DNA from: a virus
IMG/VR virus record: IMGVR_UViG_3300042337_000070
Location: 43,943-107,942 of that record
Reading direction: 5' to 3' (one strand)
DNA: 64,000 bases
The notes beneath the pieces are model-generated. The model saw nothing but the letters and a program-made list of their open reading frames with translations. It had not been told where the DNA came from and made no database searches. This document shows, one piece after another, positions 1 to 6,093 of the stretch (the first letter of the stretch is position 1; every line of letters starts with the position of its first letter). The position numbers were made by a program, and so were the translations under genes.

Positions 1-205
1 CTCTGATGCTATTTAGTAGATAATGGTATTGCATGGTACCAGGTAGATTAGGAAACCTATTCATTTCATTAGCTTGCAAAATGCAATCATAGTGAAACGA
101 GATTGCCCGGTTCACTATGAAAGCATTATACTGTTTGTCCTCCTCCAGCACAGGAGTTTTGTGCTGGAGGATGCTTGGTATTATATCTTTAAAAAGATCA
201 ACCAT
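1..205 (-). CDS. 62: gp62-like clamp-loader small subunit, 3' part off the left edge
   Basis: Reads ATG at 205 as MVDLFKDIIPSILQHK and stays open to base 1. The segments YNAFIVNRAISFHYD and LQANEMNRFPNLPGTMQYH match the pattern I know from gp62 of T4-like phages (VNR, NEMN, then a Y/F-rich helix before a basic KRKRF stretch, which would lie beyond the edge). In T4, gp62 and gp44 form the clamp loader that places the gp45 clamp on primer-template DNA. The start overlaps the stop of the DUF262-type gene by 8 bases, so translation is probably coupled to it rather than to gp44. Only 68 codons are visible. Identification is by remembered pattern, not alignment. Confidence 0.75.
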   Translation of the reverse strand, partial: MVDLFKDIIPSILQHKTPVLEEDKQYNAFIVNRAISFHYDCILQANEMNRFPNLPGTMQYHYLLNSIR

Positions 206-1739
206 TCACTACCTCTTTAGGATTAGGACGGGCACTTTGCATACGATTCTTTCCCGTCTCAATAACTTCATAGTTGCCCTTAATACGATGTCCGCCACGG
301 GCAACAGGGACGATTTCATTCACTTCATACTTGTGTGACTCTGAAAGTGGAACACCAGCTTCAACAAGAGCCTCATCCCTTGACACACCTGAGCGGCTAC
401 CAACTTTAGCAATGATAGCGGCATTCTCTAGATTCGTCAAGTCTTCCTTGAGGTCTGCAAGGATATAACGAACACGTGCCCAATCAGTGAATGTATAACG
501 TGAACCACCTTCACCTGTTACAGACTCCTTAGAAGAATGCTTCTGGTCACCGTTATGCTTATTGAATGACCATTCATGAGCAGACTTCTTTTGCTTCTTA
601 GAAGAGGGAGAAGTGAAGAAAGAGTAGGTACCCGTAGCATTCAGGCGAGCATGTTCTTTATCAAGGAACCACTTTGCAAATGCACTAGCATTCTTGATAG
701 TATATTGACCATCAATACCAATAGGCTTACTCCAGTTATTACCCTTCTGTAGCAAGAAGGAGATAGTATAGAACATGTTGTATAGGGAAGAACGACTAAA
801 CTTTTTTAGCTTGCTCTCGCCGTAGGCAACGCAACCATCTGCCATAATACGAAGAATCTTTGCGGTTAGTTCCTTATCTTTAGAAGAGATAACGATATTC
901 ATCTGAGGATCAGGATACGAACCCATGAACGCATTAAGATCACGTTCATTATATCCTTCGTAGGTGTTGCAGTTGATATAGCGAAGCATTTCGGCAACGA
1001 ACAGAGTATCACCCTTATGATCCAAACTATACTCTCCGGACATCTGCTTAACTTTTGATAGAGTCCAACGAAGGTTCATATCATCACGGCAAAGATCGAT
1101 GATCCATCGATTGATTGGATTGTAATTGAGAATACGGCGCTCATGATTGGTCATAGGCATCATGTCATTAGACGTAATGAACACCTGTGCCAACTCACGA
1201 AGATCACCAGTCCGATAGGTTGTAACAACCACAGGAATATCACGAAGATATTCCTGTGCCTCTTCTGGCATCTTAGAGAAAAGACCCTTAACGTAAATGC
1301 TACCGGACTCTTCTGGGTTCTTTAGTTCGATAAGGGAGAGAGGCTTGAAGTTAATACGGTCTTCAAAGTACCGAGCAATCGTATCAATACGATGCTGACC
1401 GTCAAGGACAAGATACTTAAAACCCTGATTTGAAATGTTCTCAAAGTATTCGAGATTGTCCTTGATAAACTCGTAGTTTGGTTCGTTACGAGTCAAACGA
1501 CTGCGGAGACTTTCAATGATAGGATCAATTTCTGCAATCTGAAATAGATCCTTACATGATCCGCCATTGAAAAGAAACGTCAAATAGGACGCCTTCTTCC
1601 AATCAATCCATTCAATTAGAAGTCGCTGAAGCTTTTCCCGATCATAGAAAAACTCCTTATTGTGGTGCATTGCATAGATTTCACCAACGGTGAAAGCACG
1701 AACATTAGACTCAATCTGTTGGGATACATTCTGTAGCAC
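198..1739 (-). CDS. DUF262/DGQHR-type protein with degenerate HNH-like C-terminus
   Basis: 513 residues. Residues 106-122 (GFKYLVLDGQHRIDTIA) contain the DGQHR signature of the ParB-like fold shared by DUF262 (GmrS-type) and DndB-type proteins. Near the C-terminus, EVNEIVPVARGG followed by N and KNR resembles an HNH/DUF1524 nuclease motif, but the usual D-H pair is N-E, so nuclease activity is doubtful. I chose GTG at 1739: it follows GAGGAAG at good spacing, while the longer frame to 1787 would start inside a strong hairpin. It sits between the two clamp-loader genes, which are normally adjacent, and has its own promoter. Possible roles: an anti-restriction or exclusion factor, DNA-modification related, or homing-type cargo. 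Function is not established. Confidence 0.7.
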   Translation of the reverse strand: MLQNVSQQIESNVRAFTVGEIYAMHHNKEFFYDREKLQRLLIEWIDWKKASYLTFLFNGGSCKDLFQIAEIDPIIESLRSRLTRNEPNYEFIKDNLEYFENISNQGFKYLVLDGQHRIDTIARYFEDRINFKPLSLIELKNPEESGSIYVKGLFSKMPEEAQEYLRDIPVVVTTYRTGDLRELAQVFITSNDMMPMTNHERRILNYNPINRWIIDLCRDDMNLRWTLSKVKQMSGEYSLDHKGDTLFVAEMLRYINCNTYEGYNERDLNAFMGSYPDPQMNIVISSKDKELTAKILRIMADGCVAYGESKLKKFSRSSLYNMFYTISFLLQKGNNWSKPIGIDGQYTIKNASAFAKWFLDKEHARLNATGTYSFFTSPSSKKQKKSAHEWSFNKHNGDQKHSSKESVTGEGGSRYTFTDWARVRYILADLKEDLTNLENAAIIAKVGSRSGVSRDEALVEAGVPLSESHKYEVNEIVPVARGGHRIKGNYEVIETGKNRMQSARPNPKEVVNG

Positions 1740-1769
1740 GGTATTTCTTCCTCTTCGGTTACAAGAAAT

Positions 1770-1796
1770 GGGAAGGAAGCACTTCACTTCCTTCCC
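1770..1796 (-). terminator. Perfect 10-bp hairpin between gp44 and the DUF262-type gene
   Basis: GGGAAGGAAG (1770-1779) pairs with CTTCCTTCCC (1787-1796) around a 7-base loop; on the minus strand ATTTCTT follows. It lies in the leader of the DUF262-type gene, downstream of its promoter, so it may be a weak terminator for gp44 transcripts or a 5' UTR structure of the next gene. The U tract is imperfect. Confidence 0.5.
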
Positions 1797-1797
1797 A

Positions 1798-1813
1798 CTG
1801 TCGAAATCGACAG
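1798..1813. promoter_or_regulatory. Operator-like palindrome CTGTCGA-AA-TCGACAG
   Basis: Perfect 7-bp inverted repeat with a 2-base centre, immediately downstream of the minus-strand -10 box at 1821-1826, so it would cover roughly +1 to +16. This is the classic position for a dimeric repressor operator. A half-site (CTGTCGA) also lies in the gp45 promoter spacer near 4210. Confidence 0.5.
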
Positions 1814-1820
1814 TATGTAT

Positions 1821-1849
1821 ATACTACTATATTGACTTAGGAATGTCAA
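1821..1849 (-). promoter_or_regulatory. Sigma70-like promoter for the DUF262-type gene
   Basis: On the minus strand TTGACA (1849-1844), 17-base spacer, TAGTAT (1826-1821). It overlaps the end of gp44 closely and gives the inserted gene transcription independent of the clamp operon. Confidence 0.75.
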
Positions 1850-1852
1850 GCA

Positions 1853-2791
1853 TTATTTCACTTCACATTCGATCATAATCTCAGTGAGGCAAGCAACAAG
1901 ATTCAATTCTTGATCGGCAACAAATGCCGACTGATACTGATACTTTGCCAGTGTAACAACCGCAACAGGGATTGTCTCTGGTTTCAGATACTCATACAGG
2001 TTATCATAAACAGAACGATAGATGCGAGTAGGATCGATGTCAGAATTTAACACAACCCATTTACGCATGGCAGTGAAGTCTTTATCTTTGATAGACTTGA
2101 TTAGTTCATTGAGGCTGCGAACGCTATCAAGTTGAGAAACAAGACCAGAATCAATGCCTCCAGAAACAGAATACCGTTGTAACTCATTAAGAGTTCTGCG
2201 ATAATCCGGAAAATACTTTTCAACGACCTTTGCGAGGACTTGCTTGTCATATTCCACACCCTCTTTTGAAACGATCTGTTCCAGACGCTTGAACATTCTG
2301 CCAGCCATTTGAGGCTTCTCGTTGTTCTTGAGCGTAAAGTCCACAACAGAACAACGAGAATGAATAGCGTCTTTGATCTTCGCTTTGAAATTACAAGTGA
2401 AGATGAATGAACAGTTAGAAGAAAACTTTTCGATAACACCTCTTAAGGCATCTTGAGTGTCAGGTGTTAGACCGTCGGCCTCGTCTAGAATGATAACCTT
2501 ACGTCCGCCAGTCAGAGATACAGTTGACGCATATCCAACGACCTTCGTTCTTAGAACATCGATACCACGTTCCTCAGATGAATTGATAAAGAGGTAGTTA
2601 CAACCAATCTCGTCACACATGGCCATGGCTGCGGTCGTCTTACCGCAGCCAGCAGGACCTGACAATAGAAGATTTGGAATCTCACCATTGTTCACATACT
2701 CTTGAAACGCTTTCTTTATCCGATCGGGGAGAATACAGTCCTCAATCTTATGAGGTCTGTAGCGTTCGACCCAGAGGAAGTCTTCACTCAT
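1853..2791 (-). CDS. 44: Clamp-loader large subunit, AAA+ ATPase (gp44)
   Basis: 312 residues, close to T4 gp44 (about 319). Residues 7-13 read WVERYRP, the usual clamp-loader opening; Walker A GPAGCGKT at 45-52; Walker B ILDEAD at about 101-106; a sensor-1 type TCN and an SRC arginine-finger motif (HSRC) follow. In T4 four gp44 and one gp62 form the loader that opens and closes the gp45 ring during leading and lagging strand synthesis and late transcription. ATG at 2791 was preferred to the longer frame because AAAGGA sits 5 bases upstream and the start overlaps the stop of the small membrane protein gene before it. gp62 is displaced from its normal downstream position by the DUF262-type gene. 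Confidence 0.95.
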   Translation of the reverse strand: MSEDFLWVERYRPHKIEDCILPDRIKKAFQEYVNNGEIPNLLLSGPAGCGKTTAAMAMCDEIGCNYLFINSSEERGIDVLRTKVVGYASTVSLTGGRKVIILDEADGLTPDTQDALRGVIEKFSSNCSFIFTCNFKAKIKDAIHSRCSVVDFTLKNNEKPQMAGRMFKRLEQIVSKEGVEYDKQVLAKVVEKYFPDYRRTLNELQRYSVSGGIDSGLVSQLDSVRSLNELIKSIKDKDFTAMRKWVVLNSDIDPTRIYRSVYDNLYEYLKPETIPVAVVTLAKYQYQSAFVADQELNLVACLTEIMIECEVK

Positions 2792-2948
2792 TGTCATCCT
2801 TTCCATAACGAATTGCATTCATATACATTATAACAGACACTAGCAGGAAAAACAACCAGTGCATAATGTCGTCATGGTCTAATGACCAGAAAACGAGAGC
2901 AGCCATAAGATTGGCTGCCCCTACAATTTCAAATGCTAGTTCAATCAT
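2784..2948 (-). CDS. Small membrane protein, 54 residues
   Basis: Short frame read directly from the gap: MIELAFEIVGAANLMAALVF, then a charged WSLDHDD loop and a second hydrophobic stretch WLFFLLVSVIMYMNAIRYG, ending KDDNE. Two predicted membrane segments. Its ATG overlaps the TGA of the upstream gene (ATGA) and its stop overlaps the gp44 start, so it is tightly embedded in the operon, which is good evidence that it is real. No family recognised. A possible role in placing replication proteins at the membrane is a guess only. Confidence 0.7.
   Translation of the reverse strand: MIELAFEIVGAANLMAALVFWSLDHDDIMHWLFFLLVSVIMYMNAIRYGKDDNE
2827..2855 (-). promoter_or_regulatory. Possible weak sigma70-like promoter before gp44
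   Basis: TTGTTT, 17 bases, TATAAT on the minus strand inside the 54-residue gene. The -10 is perfect and the spacer matches the other promoters here, but the -35 matches only at TTG. Confidence 0.3.
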
Positions 2949-3241
2949 GGTGCGGTCTTTCTTAGAACCTCATCATAGAAAGTTTCAAACTGATTGTTCT
3001 CTTCGACCTCATCATTGTAGTTTGCCTTGAAGTAAACCTTAGCGAGACGACGAATCATTCGCTTATCCACACCCAACTTATCGAATGTCTCACCGATAAT
3101 CTCTTTCTGTAAATCTCGCTCTGCACCAACACGAGTCATGGAGTCATTTAGTTCCATGATTGCCTTACGAAGAACCTTTTTATCTTCTGGTGATAGAGCC
3201 TCGACAGAAGTGGTTGCGCTATTGTGACCGATCATACCCAT
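2945..3241 (-). CDS. DsbA-like dsDNA-binding late transcription protein (tentative)
   Basis: 98 residues, soluble and helical. Begins MGMIGHNSATTSVEALSPED; the end (FKANYNDEVEENNQFETFYD) resembles the C-terminal NEEFExxY pattern I associate with T4 DsbA, a small double-stranded DNA-binding protein linked to late transcription. A central LGVDKRMIRRLAKVY helix fits DNA binding. GGAG lies 9 bases before the ATG at 3241. It sits between the clamp and clamp-loader genes, consistent with a transcription or replication accessory role. The family call is tentative; it could be an unrelated small helical protein. Confidence 0.45.
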   Translation of the reverse strand: MGMIGHNSATTSVEALSPEDKKVLRKAIMELNDSMTRVGAERDLQKEIIGETFDKLGVDKRMIRRLAKVYFKANYNDEVEENNQFETFYDEVLRKTAP

Positions 3242-3242
3242 T

Positions 3243-3512
3243 TCACTTTACTCCATCTTTTAGTTGAATGATTGCAGAAGGATTGATGCAAAGAAATCCA
3301 TCACCATGTCCTTTCACATAGTCGAAAGGTTCGACAGCATATCCACCAGCATCAATGCACGATTCTTTGAATGCTTTACGATGGGCCATCCATTCGTTTG
3401 AATCTGTGATAGCCCAGTAAAGAAACACTATCACAAAAAGTATAGTGCTGACAATGTAAGCGGCAAATGAGACTTCCGCCCACAGAATGTTTCCCTCATA
3501 ATCTCTAAACAT
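3243..3512 (-). CDS. Single-pass membrane protein, 89 residues
   Basis: MFRDYEGNILWAEVSF then a membrane segment AAYIVSTILFVIVFLYWAI (about residues 16-34), followed by a cytoplasmic-type domain with a CIDAGGY stretch and FLCINPSAIIQL near the end. ATG at 3512 shares its A with the gp45 stop (TGATG), and GGAG sits 8 bases upstream inside gp45, so I use this start rather than the longer TTG frame. Translation is likely coupled to gp45. No family recognised. Confidence 0.75.
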   Translation of the reverse strand: MFRDYEGNILWAEVSFAAYIVSTILFVIVFLYWAITDSNEWMAHRKAFKESCIDAGGYAVEPFDYVKGHGDGFLCINPSAIIQLKDGVK

Positions 3513-4165
3513 CACTTCGACTCCAAAGCGATCCAATACTTTAGATTACCTGATGTGTTTTCAAACTTGGCAAATGCACCCGCCTGAACCTCTACGGTAT
3601 AATCATCAGGAAGAAGCTTGAGATTATCAGTCTTAAACGTGGCAGTGAAGTCCTTGCCAGCATAATCACCGATCTTCTGCACACCGTCATTAGACGTATC
3701 ATTAGACTTCTCATGAATCTTAAGAAGCAACTCGCCGTCCTTGCCAATGACAGATAGATTTGGTAGGTTAATCATTGATGCGACCTTGATTAGCTTTGCT
3801 GAGGTTGCATTAGGTAGAGAGAAACTTGTGGTGATATCCTTGAGAACAAGTTCCTTATCTGGAGGGGTGATGATAAGGTTTGGTGAACATGCACGATAAC
3901 TAATGACGAGTTCGCCGTCATTTAGTGTTACGGTCTCGCCATTGAATGAGATTTCTGGGTTCTTTAGAGTCGTCAGAATACCTAGAAACTGATTCAGATC
4001 ATAGATGCCGAACTGAGTTGGAATATCGTCACCCAGAGTTGCTTCGACCAGAATGGACTTTTCAGGAGAAATAGTTCGCTGTATTCTTCCTTTATTGAGG
4101 ACTGCGCCGCTGTTGATAGAGGCAAAATTCTTAAGTACCGATAGAGTTTTTTCACTAAGTTGCAT
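3512..4165 (-). CDS. 45: Sliding clamp, DNA polymerase processivity factor (gp45)
   Basis: 217 residues (T4 gp45 is about 228). MQLSEKTLSVLKNFASIN at the N-terminus, GIYDLNQFLGIL in the middle and GNLKYWIALESK at the end follow the gp45 pattern of two repeated clamp domains. In T4 the gp45 trimer tethers the polymerase and also activates late transcription through gp33/gp55, so it links replication to the late promoters seen at 23-64 kb. RBS AAAAGGAG lies upstream of ATG. It has its own promoter at 4192-4220, overlapping the end of the kinase gene. Confidence 0.93.
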   Translation of the reverse strand: MQLSEKTLSVLKNFASINSGAVLNKGRIQRTISPEKSILVEATLGDDIPTQFGIYDLNQFLGILTTLKNPEISFNGETVTLNDGELVISYRACSPNLIITPPDKELVLKDITTSFSLPNATSAKLIKVASMINLPNLSVIGKDGELLLKIHEKSNDTSNDGVQKIGDYAGKDFTATFKTDNLKLLPDDYTVEVQAGAFAKFENTSGNLKYWIALESK

Positions 4166-4178
4166 CCTATACTCCTTT

Positions 4179-4769
4179 TCAAGATTGTTTCATTATATGC
4201 GATTTATGTTCGACAGTCAAGAATATTTCGACTGACTTCTTTAGGTCCTCAATTGTTCCTTCGTTATGAATGATGAAGTCAACTGGCTCTTTCCTCCATG
4301 CAGTTTCCGACACATGCATCTTAGAAAGTTCTTCCTCAGTGGGTGAAGGGTCTCGACGCACCCAAACTATCTTACCGCCGACACTCCGGATAAACTCGAT
4401 CTCATTCGGGAATCTACAATCAGAGATAACAACATCTTCATATCCCATCATGCGTTTCTCTAATGCAGCAATCCAGATGTTATCTGCGATGCCATGGCGA
4501 CATGCCTCTGTTCCCATACGCTGTAGAATAAGACGAGGGGTTACCTCGTATCCCATCTTATTTGACCACCAAGGATCAACCTTCTCACGAAAGGTCCTTG
4601 AGGCATTCGAGTCACCTTCTAGAAGACCCCGAGGCCACATAAAGATTGTGGCAACGGCATCTTTCAAAGCATCGGCAAATGCAAACTTGTGATACTGATG
4701 TTCCCTTACGAGAACATCAGCCACGGTGCTTTTGCCGGACCCAATGTATCCGACAATCCCAATAATCAT
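4179..4769 (-). CDS. 1: Deoxynucleoside monophosphate kinase (gp1-like)
   Basis: 196 residues. P-loop GYIGSGKS at 7-14, then KFAFADALKDAV (the FADxLK substrate motif of phage dNMP kinases), a conserved ILQRMGTEACR segment and VISDCRFPNEIEFI, which is the DxRFPNE signature of this family. T4 gp1 phosphorylates dTMP, dGMP and hydroxymethyl-dCMP but not dCMP, a step needed when modified bases are incorporated. The start at 4769 overlaps the stop of the glycosyltransferase gene by ATGA, replacing the longer frame. The pairing of a nucleotide kinase with a glycosyltransferase may be meaningful for DNA modification. Confidence 0.88.
   Translation of the reverse strand: MIIGIVGYIGSGKSTVADVLVREHQYHKFAFADALKDAVATIFMWPRGLLEGDSNASRTFREKVDPWWSNKMGYEVTPRLILQRMGTEACRHGIADNIWIAALEKRMMGYEDVVISDCRFPNEIEFIRSVGGKIVWVRRDPSPTEEELSKMHVSETAWRKEPVDFIIHNEGTIEDLKKSVEIFLTVEHKSHIMKQS
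4192..4220 (-). promoter_or_regulatory. Sigma70-like promoter for gp45
   Basis: Minus strand TTGACT, 17 bases, TATAAT. The spacer begins GTCGAAC, so the -35 region contains CTGTCGA, one arm of the palindrome found at the DUF262-type promoter. It lies inside the 3' end of the dNMP kinase gene. Confidence 0.75.
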
Positions 4770-5596
4770 CTTAAGTTTCCTGACAAACTTGCAACTGCGG
4801 GGAGGTCTCCTTGGAACCCGTAGGTTCCAACGTGAGTGGTTTTCATCCAAGGACACAACCAAACCTTAAGTCCAATTGCTCGTGCATTCTGACAGAACAT
4901 ATAATCTTCTGACAGATAACGATGTGACTGTGGGTCGATCACGGTATCAAAGTAAGCATGAATGTATCGTGAACCATCAAAGTTTGCCTGACCAACATGG
5001 TCTGGCTTATAATGAAGGTGTGGAAACTCTTCGGCATACTTATCAAACACTTCACGCTTGACCATCATGAAACCTGTGCCGATTTCCATAACCTCTACAG
5101 GTTCGCTGATCTTGAATGATGTTGTGCCTGGGACTGGGTTGAATACAAAGTCACCTGTTACTCCATCTAGTTCACCAGGATTAAAACCTTCCTTCAACTT
5201 GATACCTTCATTTGTCTTGATGGAGTTACGAGTAACTGCGTTACAGATGTTGCTCCAGTTAATAGACTTCTTTGGATATGGTCCACCAGCAATGTCAAGA
5301 TCAAGAGCTAGGAGAGCAAGGATGTCCTGAGGGTTGTATTGAATGTCTGAGTCAATGAATAGAAGATGTGTGCATCCCGAACGAAGAAACTCATCAACAA
5401 GGTAGTTTCTAGCACGGGTGATTAGAGATTCATTAAAGATAAATGAGAAGCGGCATTCGATACCATACTGAATACAGGTTGCCTGTAGATCGAGGCAAGC
5501 CTTTGCATAAAGGCCGAAGCACTGTCCACCGTAACATGGTGTAGCGACAAAGATTTTCTTTTGTCTCAATTCATCACTTGAAATTTTTATTTCCAT
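4766..5596 (-). CDS. GT-A type glycosyltransferase
   Basis: 276 residues. IFVATPCYGGQCF near residues 15-27, then THLLFIDSDIQYNP with the DSD (DxD-like) metal and nucleotide-sugar motif at 82-84, MEIGTGFMMVKREVF in the middle and YLSEDYMFCQNARAIG, the SED-type acceptor motif typical of phage-encoded GT2-like enzymes. The start at 5596 has GGAG six bases upstream. The acceptor cannot be read from sequence: modified DNA bases, host surface glycans or a virion protein are all possible. It overlaps the dNMP kinase gene and shares its operon. Confidence 0.8.
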   Translation of the reverse strand: MEIKISSDELRQKKIFVATPCYGGQCFGLYAKACLDLQATCIQYGIECRFSFIFNESLITRARNYLVDEFLRSGCTHLLFIDSDIQYNPQDILALLALDLDIAGGPYPKKSINWSNICNAVTRNSIKTNEGIKLKEGFNPGELDGVTGDFVFNPVPGTTSFKISEPVEVMEIGTGFMMVKREVFDKYAEEFPHLHYKPDHVGQANFDGSRYIHAYFDTVIDPQSHRYLSEDYMFCQNARAIGLKVWLCPWMKTTHVGTYGFQGDLPAVASLSGNLR

Positions 5597-5613
5597 ATTG
5601 TTCTCCATAAGCG

Positions 5614-5645
5614 AATAGCGCAGGGACAAAAGTCCCCACGCTATT
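5614..5645 (-). terminator. 14-bp near-perfect hairpin, tetraloop
   Basis: AATAGCGCAGGGAC (5614-5627) pairs with GTCCCCACGCTATT (5632-5645), with wobble pairs, around AAAA. It separates the winged-helix gene from the glycosyltransferase gene. No clear U tract, so it may be a terminator, a processing site or a leader structure of the glycosyltransferase operon. Confidence 0.45.
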
Positions 5646-5666
5646 ATATAGTAAAGTTTTTAGAAA

Positions 5667-5894
5667 TTATCCGTCAGCAAGGCGATAGAATGCGGTGCGC
5701 TTACCCTTTACATTGCGATAATTAGTGTAGATCGTATAACCCCACTCACGAAGGTCGTAAACTCGCTTTGCAACATTATCACGAGGAACACGGGCCATCG
5801 AAGCAATCTTGTCGGCGGTAACGCCGGCGCCAGTGTTATAACGGGCGAGAACAGTTTCAATCTTCTCAATCTGAGACTTGCGAGGTGTAGCCAT
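5667..5894 (-). CDS. Small winged-helix DNA-binding protein
   Basis: 75 residues: MATPRKSQIEKIETVLARYN, then VTADKIASMARVPRDNVAKR (helix-turn-helix) and a YDLREWGYTIYTNYR wing with a basic KGKRTAFYRL end. This is a compact winged-helix fold of the kind used by phage regulators. ATG at 5894 follows GGAG at 9 bases. Its leader carries two competing perfect stems (5920-5987), so autoregulation is a plausible inference. Which promoters it might bind is unknown. Confidence 0.7.
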   Translation of the reverse strand: MATPRKSQIEKIETVLARYNTGAGVTADKIASMARVPRDNVAKRVYDLREWGYTIYTNYRNVKGKRTAFYRLADG

Positions 5895-5919
5895 TATATA
5901 ATTCTCCATTCGTGTTTTA

Positions 5920-5987
5920 TTGATGCTGCTGGTCGTGAAAGGAAAGGCCCGTGTATAACCAGCAGCATCAAAGTTATTATACACGGG
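5920..5987 (-). promoter_or_regulatory. Leader with two mutually exclusive perfect stems
   Basis: Stem A: TTGATGCTGCTGGT (5920-5933) with ACCAGCAGCATCAA (5958-5971), 14 bp. Stem B: CCCGTGTATAA (5948-5958) with TTATACACGGG (5977-5987), 11 bp. The arms interleave (A1, B1, A2, B2) and share base 5958, so both cannot form fully at once. It lies directly upstream of the winged-helix gene. A TATAAT inside B2 lacks a -35 at 17 bases. Candidates are an attenuator-like RNA switch or overlapping operators. Confidence 0.6.
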
Positions 5988-6022
5988 TATTCATTTAGAC
6001 TTTGGACCAATCGATTAGAGGA

Positions 6023-6059
6023 AAGATTGGATACCCAAACTTATCGAGTATCCAATCTT
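6023..6059 (-). terminator. 12-bp hairpin downstream of the AAA+ gene
   Basis: AAGATTGGATAC (6023-6034) pairs with GTATCCAATCTT (6048-6059), loop 13 bases; on the minus strand TTTCC follows. It is a likely terminator or mRNA-end structure for the AAA+ gene, although the same bases are also an in-frame open stretch after its TGA. Confidence 0.45.
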
Positions 6060-6093
6060 CACCGTTGATCCTTTTGACTGTATAATCTTTATT

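Noticed and set aside
87-120. 10-bp inverted repeat TCATAGTGAA/TTCACTATGA and the GC-rich hairpin at 142-170, possible tRNA or terminator
   Set aside because: Both lie within the gp62 reading frame. No tRNA cloverleaf can be drawn and no U tract follows, so I treat them as coding sequence.
198-400. Active HNH nuclease domain in the DUF262-type protein
   Set aside because: The motif reads N-E where D-H is expected and no zinc cysteines flank it. It is described only as HNH-like.
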